Source: Ligustrum vulgare
Taxonomy: Eukaryota; Streptophyta; Magnoliopsida; Lamiales; Oleaceae
Assembly (NCBI GenBank): GCA_963555705.1
Contig: OY743182.1
Span: 53,820,592 to 53,884,591, forward strand
DNA length: 64,000 nucleotides
Direction of reading: 5' to 3'
Numbering within the stretch: position 1 is the first letter of the stretch; each line of letters starts with the position of its first letter. A program made the position numbers and the translations under genes. Below, one piece after another: positions 1 to 10,817 of this stretch. Under the pieces are notes generated by a model. That model did not search any database, was not told the origin of the DNA, and saw only the letters and a list, made by a program, of their open reading frames with translations.

Positions 1-1190
1 TAGTGACTTGGAAATAAAAAGGAGTTTAATTGGGCTGCATTAGAGGAATTAGAGGCTACACTTTTGGATCAATTGAATTTGACGGCTGGGAGACAAAGTA
101 TATATACAAATTAAAGTGGTCGGCTGTTGAAGTGGAAGTAAAGATAGGAGTTGTTGCTGCTGCATAAAAAAAAGGGAGAAGGTGATGGTGGAAATTAATT
201 CTTGAATTGGTGGAATATACACTGCTGGAAGCTGCACGGCTGGGAAGAATTAGTTAATTGGTTGGTTTGTGATTGAATCAATTGGAGGCAGAGTGCGGCT
301 GTTGAGGGTGGAATAAAAAGTCAGTAGATTTTGGTGATTCTTGGTGCTGACCGGTGATGTTAATTCTTTAATTATTTAAATTTCAAGTTTTATTATTATT
401 TATTGCTTTTTATTCCACAAACATGAGTAGCTAAATTTTAAATCGGGATTGACGATATAAATTTAATGTTTCTCGTTTGATTTTAATTCTCAAGTTGGTG
501 ATTTGATATTTATGTATTGATTTTATTATTGTGTTTAATGCTTGAATTGCTTGATCACCAATTCATGAATTAATTGTTGTTTTCATAATCCGAGAGGTGA
601 GTTGACAATTAGATCATGTAATAAAATCCGGCAATTTCAACAAAAGGATAGAGATATGAATTTGTGGTTGCATGTGGTCACTTATGAATTCTTAGGAAAT
701 TTAATGCATTTAGCTAAGGAGAACTCTGACCCGCTGTAGAGATACATGGTTGACTTAGTTAAATAGGTCTGATTTGAATTCGAGAGAGGTAAATTAGATA
801 TATGCGTGAATTCGACCAAATACAATTTTAGAAAACAACTTGAGATGAGAAATTAAGCTAGAACGTTATTTCGAAATCGTTAGTCCCGATATTCATTCAA
901 TTGTTTAAAATCCACCACGTTTGTTTCTTGCTTTCTTTAATTGTTTTTAGTTTAAGTTGTTATTTTCATTTTAATTGATTTGCTTATTTCATTGATTTTC
1001 AATTATTTGTCGTTTTTTTTTTGTTTTTATTCTGCAATTTATTTTCTTAGTTAGTTTTGGTTTTCATATAGGAATTCTATATTCGAAGTAAATATATAGC
1101 GAATTAAATAGTCCTCGTGGGATCGACAACTCGGACTCAAAAAGTCCACTTTTACTACTTGTTAACGATATCGTACACTTGCGATATTAT
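1..1190 (+). repeat. TAT/Athila-type LTR, 3' part, inverted copy cut by window edge
   Basis: This stretch is the reverse complement of about 2690-3867, nearly base for base, so the two form an inverted repeat around a 1.5-kb centre. It reads as the 3' part of an LTR in plus orientation. It holds the motif CTCGTGGGATCGACAACTC near 1115, typical of TAT/Athila LTRs, and ends near 1190, where similarity to the other copy stops. No primer-binding site follows it. Instead the next bases resemble the region beside a polypurine tract (compare 4508 onward). The start of this LTR lies outside the window. Confidence 0.8.
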
Positions 1191-1831
1191 TTTTACCAAA
1201 CTAGAAAGTTACATTGTCCTCAATGTAAAAGAAAAGGTATATCAATTGATAACAATACATAAAAGAGGAGTTAGGTACTTCCCAGGTTTAGAGGAGCGAT
1301 GTGATAACTTGAAGCTTTGCTTTAATCTCGCTTGGATGATTTCTATATGTTTCTTGTGTTTCCATACTTGGTTGAAAATGTTACAAAGGGTGTGTTCCTC
1401 GCAAGTAAAAGATAAACAATATTAGAATCATACACACTATTAATAAATTGAAATATATCAACAGCAACAATCCCAACTTAAACATAGAAAAATTTGAATT
1501 TTCAAACACGGCCAAAGTGTGCAAAATTATGCATATGATTTGTTTTTGATATGATAAGAGTAATGACTTTGACACTATGTGATGCAAAATTGTTGACTTA
1601 TGGATCATGTATGAATTAAAATGAAGAGTGCAGTTGAAGATCAAATCAAAGAAGTTGGTGCTAGGGATGCTTACTTCAAAAACTCCAATAAAGAGAAAAA
1701 ATACAAGTACTACCTAAAAATTTAAATGCAAAGCTGTAAATAAAGTAAAATAAATAAAAGGGATAGAAAATTGGGTTGCCTCCCAATAAGCGCTCCATTT
1801 ATAGTCTAAAGCCCGACTTTTGAACATGACT
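1191..1831 (-). mobile_element. 3' internal (untranslated) remnant of TAT/Athila element
   Basis: No gene is seen here. Two landmarks known from the 3' internal region of plant TAT/Athila elements are visible: ACATTGTCCTCAATGTAA near 1210, and GGGTTGCCTCCCAATAAGCG near 1775 (plus-strand reading). Both fit an element read on the minus strand, downstream of the gag-like ORF at 1832-2464. The short ORFs in this stretch are probably chance. Confidence 0.55.
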
Positions 1832-2464
1832 TCAAGGCACTCGAAATAATGACTTTGATAATCTGCTATATTTGTTGAAGTTGCCTTTGATCCAATTCAT
1901 ACTTTTGCTGCAAATCTTTATGCTGTCCTGTTCAAAATCATAGATAATTTTACCATTAGATTCGAACTCAACTATGTATATTTCGATCATTTCTTCGGGT
2001 CCTATCACAAAATCAATTTTATGAGAATCAATTGAGTACAAGGATTGCTTGATAGCTACACCCTTGTTGACTGTTATGTTCTCAATTAAAATCAACTCTT
2101 CATTCTCAACATGCTCATCTTCCTCTTTTGATGGTGCAGATTGTTCCTTAACTTCTTCTTTATTAATTTCCACTGGTTCGTCCTCCTCTGGCCTTGTCAA
2201 ATGAATCTCTGGAAGTTGTGTCTTGTATTTTTCGGCCTTGTAAAATAGACATGTATCATCATTTATATAGTTCTTCACTTCCTCTGATGTGGCCAGCAGT
2301 ATACAATCTGCAGTATTATGGATTGCTCCACAGTATTCACATGTTGAACTTGTTTGAATTTTCAAAGGGTCCCTAATAATGATCGATTGGGTCATTAGTA
2401 GTTCAGAGCCCAAGTACTCATCATCTACGTTGGCAAAAATATTATATTCTGTCATATAGCTCAT
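1832..2464 (-). CDS. gag-like fragment of TAT/Athila (Ty3) retroelement
   Basis: An open frame of 210 codons on the minus strand, about 180 bp inside the primer-binding site, which is where gag begins. Near residues 43-55 it has a zinc-knuckle-like CEYCGAIHNTADC (C-x2-C-x3-H-x4-C). A similar motif marks the N-terminal part of Athila/TAT Gag proteins. The middle is acidic and rich in Glu and Lys. No protease, reverse transcriptase or integrase follows before the internal region ends near 1190, so the element lacked pol and would have depended on other elements. Whether the frame is full-length Gag or a deletion product cannot be told. Confidence 0.5.
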   Translation of the reverse strand: MSYMTEYNIFANVDDEYLGSELLMTQSIIIRDPLKIQTSSTCEYCGAIHNTADCILLATSEEVKNYINDDTCLFYKAEKYKTQLPEIHLTRPEEDEPVEINKEEVKEQSAPSKEEDEHVENEELILIENITVNKGVAIKQSLYSIDSHKIDFVIGPEEMIEIYIVEFESNGKIIYDFEQDSIKICSKSMNWIKGNFNKYSRLSKSLFRVP

Positions 2465-2644
2465 GTCCTCCCGTGATGTCTAGATTTCTTAGCTTTTCTT
2501 CTATCACTATCAACAATGTCACACATAAAAGCAAGAAGATCATATGAAAAAGAAAAAATTAATAAAATAAACAATTAAAGGCAAACTAAATCTAAAAGTC
2601 TAAGAATACCAAAATCAAAATAAATATATAACAAATTAAAATAG

Positions 2645-2662
2645 TCCCCGGCAACGGCGCCA
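2645..2662 (-). other. Primer-binding site, tRNA-Asp type
   Basis: The minus strand reads TGGCGCCGTTGCCGGGGA, the usual primer-binding site of plant TAT/Athila elements, complementary to the 3' end of tRNA-Asp including CCA. It lies six bases from the predicted LTR edge at 2669. It fixes the orientation (minus) and shows that the LTR to its right acted as a 5' LTR. Confidence 0.85.
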
Positions 2663-2668
2663 AAAACT

Positions 2669-4499
2669 TGTTGTGTTGAAATAATATCGCAAGTGTACGA
2701 TATCGCTACAAGTAATAAAAGTGGACTTTTGAGTCCGAGTTGTCGATCCCACGAGAACTATTTAATTCGCTATATATTTACTTCGAATATAGAATTCCTA
2801 AACTAAAACAAAAACTAACTAAGAAAATAAATTGTAAAATAATAAAAACAAAAACGACAAATAATTGGAAATCAATGAAATAAATAAATCAATTAAAATA
2901 AACAATAAAAAATTAAACTAAAAACAATTAACGAAAGCAAGAAACAAACGTGGTGGATTTTAAACAATTGAATGAATATCGGGACTAACGATTTCGAAAT
3001 AACGTTCTAGCTTAATTTCTCATCTCAAGTTGTTTTCTAAAATTGTATTTGGTCGAATTCACGCATATATCTAATTTACCTCTCTCGAATTCAAATCAGA
3101 CTTATTTAACTAAGTCAACCATGTATCTCTACAGCGGGTCAGAGTTCTCCTTAGCTAAATGCATTAAATTTCCTAAGAATTCATAAGTGACCACATGCAA
3201 CCACAAATTCATATCTCTATCCTTTTGTTGAAATTGCCGGATTTTATTACTTGATCTAATTGTCAACTCACCTCTCGGATTATGAAAACAACAATTAATT
3301 CATGAATTGGTGATCAAGCAATTCAAGCATTAAACACAATAATAAAATCAATACATAAATATCAAATCACCAACTTGAGAATTAAAATCAAACGAGAAAC
3401 ATTAAATTTATATCGTCAATCCCGATTTAAAATTTAGCTACTCATGTTTGTGGAATAAAAAGCAATAAATAATAATAAAACTTGAAATTTAAATAATTAA
3501 AGAATTAACATCACCGGTCAGCACCAAGAATCACCAAAATCTACTGACTTTTTATTCCACCCTCAACAGCCGCACTCTGCCTCCAATTGATTCAATCACA
3601 AACCAACCAATTAATTAATTCTTCCCAGCCGTGCAGCTTCCAGCAGTTTATATTCCACCAATTCAAGAATTAATTTCCACCATCACCTTCTCCCTTTTTT
3701 TTATGCAGCAGCAACAACTCCTATCTTTACTTCCACTTCAACAGCCGACCACTTTAATTTGTATATATACTTTGTCTCCCAGCCGTCAAATTCAATTGAT
3801 CCAAAAGTGTAGCCTCTAATTCCTCTAATGCAGCCCAATTAAACTCCTTTTTATTTCCAAGTCACTAATCTACCTCTAAATATGTGTCCACAGCCAACCA
3901 CAAATAATTCTCCAGCCAACTTCCTTTCCAAATCAAAGGAGTTCCCAGCCTCTATAAATCAGGCGACTGTGTGTGTATATTCTCACAAATAATTCTCCAC
4001 AGCCGCAATTTCTCCCTTTTTTTTCCTATCTCTTCTCTCGGCTCTACCCACAGCATGCCCTCCTTTCTACCCACGTCTGACCTGCGGCTCCCCCTCTCTT
4101 TCTTGACTGCAATGTGTGTATATATCCCCAACAACCTACACTTTTTGGACCAAAGAAGTCATATTAATTGGGTTTATAGAAGCCCAATTATAAATACCTA
4201 ACTTATACTTTTAAAGCCTCAATTATTCCAAACAATTCACTTGGGTCCTTGAATTTTGGCATGTCTTCTATTAAGCTCCACTTTTACTCTTGAATAATTT
4301 CACCAACTTTCAAATTGTATGATTTCGCACCAATTATTATCCAATTGTTGTGTGATTGCTTCAATTCCTCATTTTCTTGATGTTGGGATAAAAACCTGAA
4401 ATAATAATAATATACACAAACTAAGTAGAATTTATTCAAGAAAAACAATATAATATCCTAATTTCGACAGATAAATAAGTGTATAAAATACACTTATCA
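2669..4499 (-). repeat. TAT/Athila-type LTR (minus strand, 1.83 kb)
   Basis: On the minus strand this LTR begins TGATAAGTG (right end, 4499) and ends ..ACACAACA next to the primer-binding site. It contains TGGGATCGACAACTCGGAC-type sequence near 2730. It is flanked by a primer-binding site on the left and a polypurine tract on the right, so it served both as 5' LTR for the left internal region and 3' LTR for the right one. Its 3' 1.2 kb is repeated in reverse at 1-1190. Confidence 0.85.
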
Positions 4500-4512
4500 A
4501 ACCCCCCAAACT
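4500..4512 (-). other. Polypurine tract beside LTR
   Basis: The minus strand reads AGTTTGGGGGGTT directly before the TGATAAGTG start of the LTR. This is the expected place and composition for the plus-strand primer of a Ty3-type element whose internal region lies to the right. Confidence 0.7.
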
Positions 4513-5900
4513 AGAATATTTGTTCGTCCTCGAACAAAAAATAAATAAAACTAAACTATAAAAGTAAAACTAAAAATGCTAAAAGAAATTATTTTTGTTT
4601 TTGTCAATTTATTTACCATGCACTTCAATAATTCAAAATGACGATTCACTTTAGAGAGGAAATATGAACAACAAAAATTATTTTCATTCATCCAATGCTT
4701 AACTTCATCGTGTGTGTGTGTGAATAGCCAAAAATTGAATGCAAACTCATGTAAAAATATACTTGACACTGTGTGACTAGTCATGCAGTAATAAGCCCGA
4801 ATCCCATGTGGTCAACAATGATTTTCTTTTTATTTTCCTTACACTCTCATGGATGATCACACCTTAATGCTTTTCTCTCATATCCCGAGGTCTTTCCTAT
4901 TGATGTGGTTTCTAAACATGTTTAAATTGCATTTTTCCACACAAGGCAGTTAGAATTCGACAAGTATGCACGACAGACCAAGAATAATTCATCTCCAATC
5001 CCACACTCCAGTATTAGGAATTTTAATCAACAAAGCTTATACCATTTATATATCATATATTTTTTTTTTATATGGACGACTTTTTCTTTTAATGTCCTGT
5101 CTTTTACCATCTTTGTGCAGAACTTTTCATACTGGCTTTCTATATGACCCCTGTAGCGAGCTTTAGGTCGGCAGCTCCCAACTCAGTTGAGCTTAGGGTA
5201 CCAGGTTCAGAGAACCCCTCAGACTTAATTACCCGAGTCATAAAGGCTTAAACAGAAAAGTTAAAGATGTTTTAGTGTCTTATGTGTAAGTCCACTCTCC
5301 GTACTTGCTTTCTAGTTGACCCCTGTAGCGAGCTTTAGGTCGATGACTCCCAAGCCAGACGACTTTAGGGCACCAGGTTTGAAAGACCCCTCGGACTTAC
5401 TTACTCGAGTCAAAAAGGCATTTGAAGAGTAGAATAAGACCTTCAGCATTTTTCTATTTTTATGCTGGTCATGGTTTATACCCGTTGATTAAAACCCCTT
5501 CCACTAAAGATGGATCATTAAAAATTTCAGACCCTCAATCTGTCAATGCCTACTTGTACTTGACCTCTCTACCCCCAAACTGCTTCTTGAGCAGTTTGGT
5601 TCTACATTTCAGGTCGGGATCTAATTTCTTAAGGTTTGGAATTTTTCAGTCAATTCTATGTTCAAAGTGCACAAGTTTATCCCACAAATATCAAGCATCT
5701 CCCTACACAAGTTATTATTCGAAAGTGGCTATGTGCTCAAGTTTGATTAATGTCTTACATGGATGAATGTCAAGAAAAATTTTAGTTCACATGTTGCTCA
5801 AATTTTCTAACTAAAGCACAAAAGTCAATTCAAATCATGTCATAAGTAATAAATAAATCAACAAAATTTTCAACATTTTTTTTTTTTGAATCCCAAAAAC
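4513..5900 (-). mobile_element. 3' internal non-coding region of second TAT/Athila copy
   Basis: No coding signal is seen. GTTCGTCCTCGAACAA near 4520 is the counterpart of ATTGTCCTCAATG near 1213. Two copies of a module starting TGTAGCGAGCTTTAGGTCG occur at about 5152 and 5325. Such modules are common near the 3' end of plant TAT/Athila elements. The gag/pol part of this copy is missing: pararetroviral sequence begins at about 5931. Confidence 0.6.
5131..5419. repeat. Two diverged copies of a ~120-bp module
   Basis: Copy 1 (about 5131-5250) and copy 2 (about 5300-5419) share the order: CTTTCTA, GACCCCTGTAGCGAGCTTTA, TAGGGTACCAGGTT / TAGGGCACCAGGTT, GACTTA, and a C(C/T)CGAGTCA.AAAGGC end. They lie in the 3' non-coding part of the TAT/Athila element. 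Confidence 0.65.
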
Positions 5901-5930
5901 AAGGTATCGAATGAATAAAAAAATGAAGAA

Positions 5931-6433
5931 ATGAGATACCAATGGACACCCTGGTCTAAAGACGAAGAAGAAGAAATACAAAAAATTAAAGATCTTTGTA
6001 AAGATTTACCAGAATTAGAATTACCTAAAAAAGAATGTGATTGGATTATAGAAACCGATGCATGCGAAACAGTATGGGGAGCAGTACTTAAATATATTTA
6101 TCCAAATGAGGATGAAGAAAGGATTGCACAGTACACTAGTGGTAATTTTACTCAAACTCAAACAAATTATCATATAAATGAAAAAGAATTATTAGTTGTA
6201 AGATTTGCTATTAAAAAGTTTGAATTATTTATTGTTACTACAAAACTCAAATTAGAACAGATAATACACAAGTCAAATATTGGTTAACTAAAGAAATTGA
6301 TCAAACTATTGCAAATAAAAGGTTAATTAGATGGCAAGTAGAACTTAGCCATTATGATTTTGAAATTATTCATATTAAGGGTACTGACAATGTTATTGCA
6401 GATTATTTATCAAGACATGGAAGACATACTTAA
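5931..6433 (+). pseudogene. Endogenous pararetrovirus 1: RNase H end of polymerase
   Basis: The first frame (5931-6287) has WTPW near its start, then TDACETVWGAVL (catalytic Asp and its context in the RNase H fold), YTSGNF, and NEKELLVV (catalytic Glu). After a frame break near 6255 the remaining part ends in GTDNVIADYLSR, the usual C-terminus of Caulimoviridae RT-RNase H, with a stop at 6431-6433. The upstream protease and RT parts are absent: the copy starts abruptly at the junction with the TAT element. This is an old, non-functional integrated fragment. Family assignment (Caulimoviridae) is good; genus is not assigned. Confidence 0.8.
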
Positions 6434-7512
6434 GAAAGTAGAAGAAATTAACTTGGCCATGGGTCAAATGAATATCAACTATTCAAATCTATTCAACCAT
6501 GTGAATATTTGCATGGCGCAGATTGTACAAATTAACAGTGAACTAGCCTTTTACAAGTCAATGGTTAATTCTCTTGAGGAAATGTACAAAGGAGGATCCC
6601 AATCCTCTCAAGTGAAGAATTTATCTGTAGGACTTCCTATTGAAGAAGAAGTATCTAATGTATCAATTATTGGAAGTTCATCTTCCAAAGACATTAGCAA
6701 AACTATTGAATCATCTAAAGAAACTTTTTTAGAAGCTGCGAAGAAACCAGCAGTCGTAACAAAGGAACTATCAGAAAAGGAGAAAGTTATGAAGAAACTA
6801 GAGACATTCTTGAAGTATGTGGAGTATCTAAACAAGAGGACAAAAGAAGGAGAATGACTAAGGACAATTAGCCATCAATAAAGCAATTATTTTTCCAGGA
6901 GCAGAACCAAGAACAGTCAGGGGACTGTTTGATCAAGGACTTATTCAGTGCATCTACCCTAGCAAGGATATGAAGGAAATATCATTATTACCTAATTCTA
7001 TCAAGGCAGCAGTTAAGACATATTTTGGAATTACCAAAGCAGAAAAGATCTATGTCAGGATTTACTCAGCCATTCCAGAATTTATTGATGGAGAATTTCT
7101 AAGGGCAGAACATATTGTAAAACTTAGAGTAACTAGCAAAGCTATTCTTTCAGAATCAGAAATAAAACCATTTAACAAAGAGGAACAGATACAAGCTATT
7201 CCAGAAAAAAGGGCATTGGGATTTAGAGTAATGTATACCGAATTAAGGGATACCCTTACACAAACTAATGTTTGGGTATATGAATCTAATGATGACAAAT
7301 TATTGATCTACAGTATTGCAAGAATTAATCAAGTTAATTGTCAATTATGGAAATTAAGAGAATATGCTGAGAATATACTTGTCAACAATTTGGATCTTAG
7401 CAAAGGAGCCTATGAATACCTACATCACCTAATGGAGGTAGAAACGGGTCACAAATGTAATAATTATGGGGACCTACTCAATTATAATGAAGATGAAGCT
7501 TACCTTGTCTGA
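6417..7512 (+). pseudogene. Endogenous pararetrovirus 1: TAV/P6-like last ORF, frameshifted
   Basis: An ATG at 6417 overlaps the RNase H stop by 17 nt. The first part (6417-6857) is a coiled-coil-like, Glu/Lys/Ser-rich region of 146 residues. A frame change near 6860 leads into the second part (about 6870-7512), where CIYPSKD, IYVRIYSAIPEF and KRALGFRVMY are visible. Endogenous pararetrovirus 2 has matching segments (YPGKD and a GIKVLY-type motif near 53840-54100), so this is a conserved ORF of the lineage. Its place after RNase H and just before the promoter corresponds to the transactivator/viroplasmin gene of caulimoviruses. That function is inferred from position and weak pattern, not shown. 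Confidence 0.6.
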
Positions 7513-7673
7513 ACATGAATTATTCAAGGCATGGGGTTCCAGACCCATGTGAAACTTTAGAAAAGCAGCAAAAATTATTGTAACTTTAGCTTTACTTTAT
7601 CTACTTTAAATCTTAGCCAAGTATGTAAAAGATAGGGAATATTATCTTGTTCCCCAACTTTGCTTTTACCAAC

Positions 7674-7680
7674 TATAAAA
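7674..7680 (+). promoter_or_regulatory. Pararetroviral TATA box
   Basis: TATAAAA lies 160 bp after the last ORF, followed by the GC-richer AGGAGGAGTCTCTCC and then a poly(A) signal 52 nt downstream. This spacing is typical of the single intergenic promoter of plant pararetroviruses, whose terminally redundant RNA must pass the poly(A) signal on its first round. Confidence 0.6.
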
Positions 7681-7731
7681 GGAGGAGTCTCTCCTCATTG
7701 TAAGCATCCGAAAATCATATTGGTTTTCAGC

Positions 7732-7737
7732 AATAAA
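7732..7737 (+). terminator. Pararetroviral poly(A) signal
   Basis: AATAAA lies 52 nt downstream of the TATA box in the intergenic region of endogenous pararetrovirus 1, the usual close spacing in this family. Confidence 0.55.
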
Positions 7738-8400
7738 AATCTATATCCTCTCAATCTATTGTCTTTCTTTTCATTCCTAGTTCAAAATTTTCTTTCATCA
7801 AACCAATCGAGAAACAGTTAGCAGAAGGTATGAATAACTAAACTTCATATAGATATATATGAAGCCATAAAATAGTTAGTAATACTCTATTTATTTATGA
7901 GTCCATAAGTTTATTCTTTATAAAACTTTTGTTAAAAGAGTACATCCAGAGGTAGGAAACGAAACTGGATTGTGCTGAACCTCTTTGAAGTGTTTGTTTA
8001 AGTGTTAAACAGAAAGTGTTGGAGTAAGTCTTTCGAGCATCCTTTAATGCGTAAGTCTTTCGAGCAGCAACGATCTCCTATGGAGTTGTGTTTAATACTT
8101 AGATAAATAACTGAAGAGTATTTGGTCAAAAATCTTTTAAAATCAGATTTACAAAGAAGGGTGATGAGCCCATAGATAGAAAGAAGTATTATTGATTATT
8201 TATGGTGGATTATATATCGTCTTTTTTATTTGATATTATTCAAGTACTGTTAACATAGTCTTAAATTTATCATTCTGCTTATGATATCTATTGCATGTTT
8301 TTACATATGTTGAAAGTTTATTTTTACTATTCCAAGAATTAACTATTTGAAGAGGATTTGAATTAATAGCTTAAAATCTAAATATTTAGTTTTATAATTT
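7738..8400 (+). other. Pararetroviral leader region, no gene
   Basis: This is about 660 bp between the poly(A) signal and the first small ORF. It contains a direct repeat GTAAGTCTTTCGAGCA (8023 and 8051). I did not find a clear initiator-tRNA primer site. It fits the long non-coding leader of the pregenomic RNA. Confidence 0.45.
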
Positions 8401-8729
8401 ATGAATTCAGAACATTTAATAGAATTAAATCATTCAGAAGTAAACGACTTTAAGTACTTAAGAGAAGAAACAATTAGAAATTATAAGAGAAGATTTAGGA
8501 AGATTTTATAATTTATTAGACTACGCAATAAAAGAACCTTCATTTACAGATTTTTCACAATTTACTAGAATTATAATAAATAAAGGAAGAATAATTAGTG
8601 ATCTAGAGAAAAAAAATAGAAGAATTAAATATAATTATTGAAGAAAAAACTTTAACATATAATAGTATATATTACGCATTTTATGTAAACAATAAATTTA
8701 GAGATATAGACATAACATCAGAAAACTAA
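8401..8729 (+). pseudogene. Endogenous pararetrovirus 1: first small ORF, frameshifted
   Basis: An ATG at 8401 opens a 36-codon frame that stops at 8511. Coding-like composition continues in the other frames to a stop at 8727-8729, showing at least two indels (near 8480 and in the A-run near 8610). The product would be a small, Ile/Lys/Glu-rich protein of roughly 110 residues. Its length and composition resemble the small ORF at 55418-55750 in endogenous pararetrovirus 2. Function unknown. The copy ends soon after. Confidence 0.45.
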
Positions 8730-9391
8730 AGGAGTTATAACCAAAAGGATAACATAGTAATTAAACATTCAAAAATTTTGTCTTTTAGTTATTTGTACAG
8801 TTTGTTTGTACAAATAGCAAGGTCCTAAAAATATACTAGTTTTTTTTCTTAAGAGAAATGATTGGATTAAACAATGTTACCTATTTTTATTTTATTTTCG
8901 AGATCTATTAGGGTTTTATAGTTCTTATTGAGTTGTCATTTTTCCGTTTGTTTTTCGTTTCTTCCTAGTTGCTGATTAAAAGATAAATTTTAAGGTGTAA
9001 TATTTTAAGAATATATTAGTTTTGTTTTTCTTAACAAGACCTTTTTTTTATTGGTGAGATCTATTAGGGTGTTACGGTTATGAGGTCTAACTGTTTTTTC
9101 TGAGTAACTTTAAGACAATAATGTTACCTATGTTTGATGAAATAAACTCAAATATATACTTTCATCATTGTTGTGTAGTATGAAAAATCCCAAGACAGGT
9201 GCCAAGAATTCACCCTATAGAGGAGGTATAACTTAATAAAAAGTATAAAATTTTTGAAACTCAACAATAACCAAGAATATTAAATTGTTACAAATTTCTA
9301 GTGAGTATGAATTGGACAGTTTCGTTTGTACACACAAATTTTTACACATTGATTTACACACCACTCACATGAGTGAGGGTCCACAAATATT
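8730..9391. other. No gene seen; diverged duplication
   Basis: AT-rich spacer. Two diverged copies of a block run AATATA(C/T)TAGTTTT ... GAGATCTATTAGGGT (about 8829-8915 and 9008-9074), so an old local duplication is likely. I see no coding signal. Confidence 0.4.
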
Positions 9392-9394
9392 TTA

Positions 9395-9547
9395 GCCTTT
9401 GTTTGTTAAAAGTTTTTTGTTTAAAAATATTTTTTTTAAGTTTTCTAGGTAAAATGTGTGGTTAAAAAATGGAGAGAAAAAATATGTGTGATTAAAAAGT
9501 GATTTGGGGAATTGTGTAGGAAAAAACATGTTTTGCCAAACTGAGGC
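9395..9547. mobile_element. Tourist-like MITE (PIF/Harbinger type)
   Basis: The element has 11-bp terminal inverted repeats, GCCTTTGTTTG at the left and CAAACTGAGGC at the right (two mismatches), directly flanked by TTA on both sides (9392-9394 and 9548-9550). A TTA target duplication and GGC/GCC-starting termini are the marks of Tourist/PIF-Harbinger elements. At 153 bp it codes for nothing. Confidence 0.65.
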
Positions 9548-9960
9548 TTAATATTCTGTGGGTCCCACCCCATATGAGTGTTGTGTAAGCGAAAGAGTAA
9601 CCCAAAGACTACATGTAGCATTTTTCATACGAATTAGTTCTTAAAGGATTTCAATGATTCATTTTGTAAATAGACGAATTTTGGAGTTTGGGCAATTTAG
9701 CAAGAGATTTAAGGCTATAATGTGTTATTTTGGATCAAAGTCCAGTGGGGGCAGCTGTTCTCACTACCTTCGCGGTAAATTTTCCCGTGAAACACCCCGT
9801 GTATCTGAAACTAGGTTGGAATATGTACTATTTTTACACTTTGTGGAACTATTTAGTAGTTACATAATGATTTTGTTAAGTATCTTTTGGTTGAATTGGT
9901 GATTTCTTGGTAATATTTCTTGATTATATTGCAGCATGCATGTCTAAATTGTATTACTTA

Positions 9961-10817
9961 GGCCATGTTCTCTTTACTGTTTTGAAGTCGTATTCTGTTT
10001 CTATTTTCGAAAACGTTAAAAACGCGTTCTCTTTACCATTTTCGAAAACGCATTTTGAAAAACAAAAAAAAATTGTACACAAAATGCAAAACGTCCGAAA
10101 CCTCGTTTTGGGCAGTTTGTGTGTATTTCGACAAAAAATGTTCAAAAAATTCGGAAAACGCGTTTTGGGAAATTTTTTTTTTTTTTTTTTTAAAGAATTA
10201 TCTTAACTTTGAATTAAGCTTAATATAAAGTTTTTATTTTTTTATTATTTTTTTTTTTTTAGAATTATCCTAACTTGGAACTAAGCCTAAATAAATAATT
10301 TTTTTTTTTTAGAATTATCCTAACTTGAAACTAAGCTTAAATAAAATTTTATTGAATTCAATATCAACATTACAAAAAAATTAAGTGAGAATTATTGTTG
10401 TTATATTTCAAAAAATGCCTTGATAAATGGACTCTGGTGGTTTTGAAAGAACTTCTATTTTCTGGATTTTAATAGAACTAGAGTTTTCTCAAATCCCGAA
10501 CCTGACCAAACTGTGTTAATATAGACTCTTAATGTTCACATTAGTGTGTTGCATGTAATCATATTTTCAGTGTATTGTGAAAGGAAATTTGAGTTTGAGT
10601 CAGTAGTATTCTGCAAGCAAATTAATTAAAAATAGTTTAAGTAGTATTCTGCAAAATTTCAAACAGAATGTTTTTCAGCTTTTCATTTTCAAAAACAGTT
10701 TTCAGAAATGACAAACCGAACGCGTTTTCAGTAAATTTGAAAACAAAAATGAAAACAGGAAACAAAAAACATTTTTGAAAATGAAAATACAAAATAAAAT
10801 ACAAACAGAACGCCATC
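9961..10817. mobile_element. Tourist-like non-autonomous element, 857 bp
   Basis: The left end GGCCATGTTCTCTTT and the right end (reverse complement GATGGCGTTCTGTTT) are imperfect inverted repeats, and both subterminal regions carry AAAACGCGTTC-type sequence. TTA flanks the element on each side (9958-9960, 10818-10820), as expected for PIF/Harbinger insertions. It lies inside the intron of the MAM33 pseudogene; the version of that intron at 47.9 kb lacks it. The ORFs within it are terminal-repeat sequence, not genes. Confidence 0.6.
10190..10345. repeat. Three tandem copies of ~60-bp unit inside the element
   Basis: The block AGAATTATC(T/C)TAACTT..AA(T/C)TAAGC(T/C)TAA.ATAAA occurs three times (starting about 10193, 10261, 10311), separated by T-runs. 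It is an internal minisatellite of the Tourist-like element. Confidence 0.65.

Noticed and set aside
1117..1425. 102-codon plus-strand frame
   Set aside because: It starts in LTR sequence and runs into the 3' non-coding internal region of the retroelement; no motif.
5422..5766. 114-codon plus-strand frame
   Set aside because: It lies antisense in the non-coding 3' part of the TAT/Athila element.
9654..10206. Open frames of 82 and 99 codons
   Set aside because: The second lies in the terminal repeat of a Tourist-like element; the first covers an intron-like region shared with 47.8 kb. No domain is seen.
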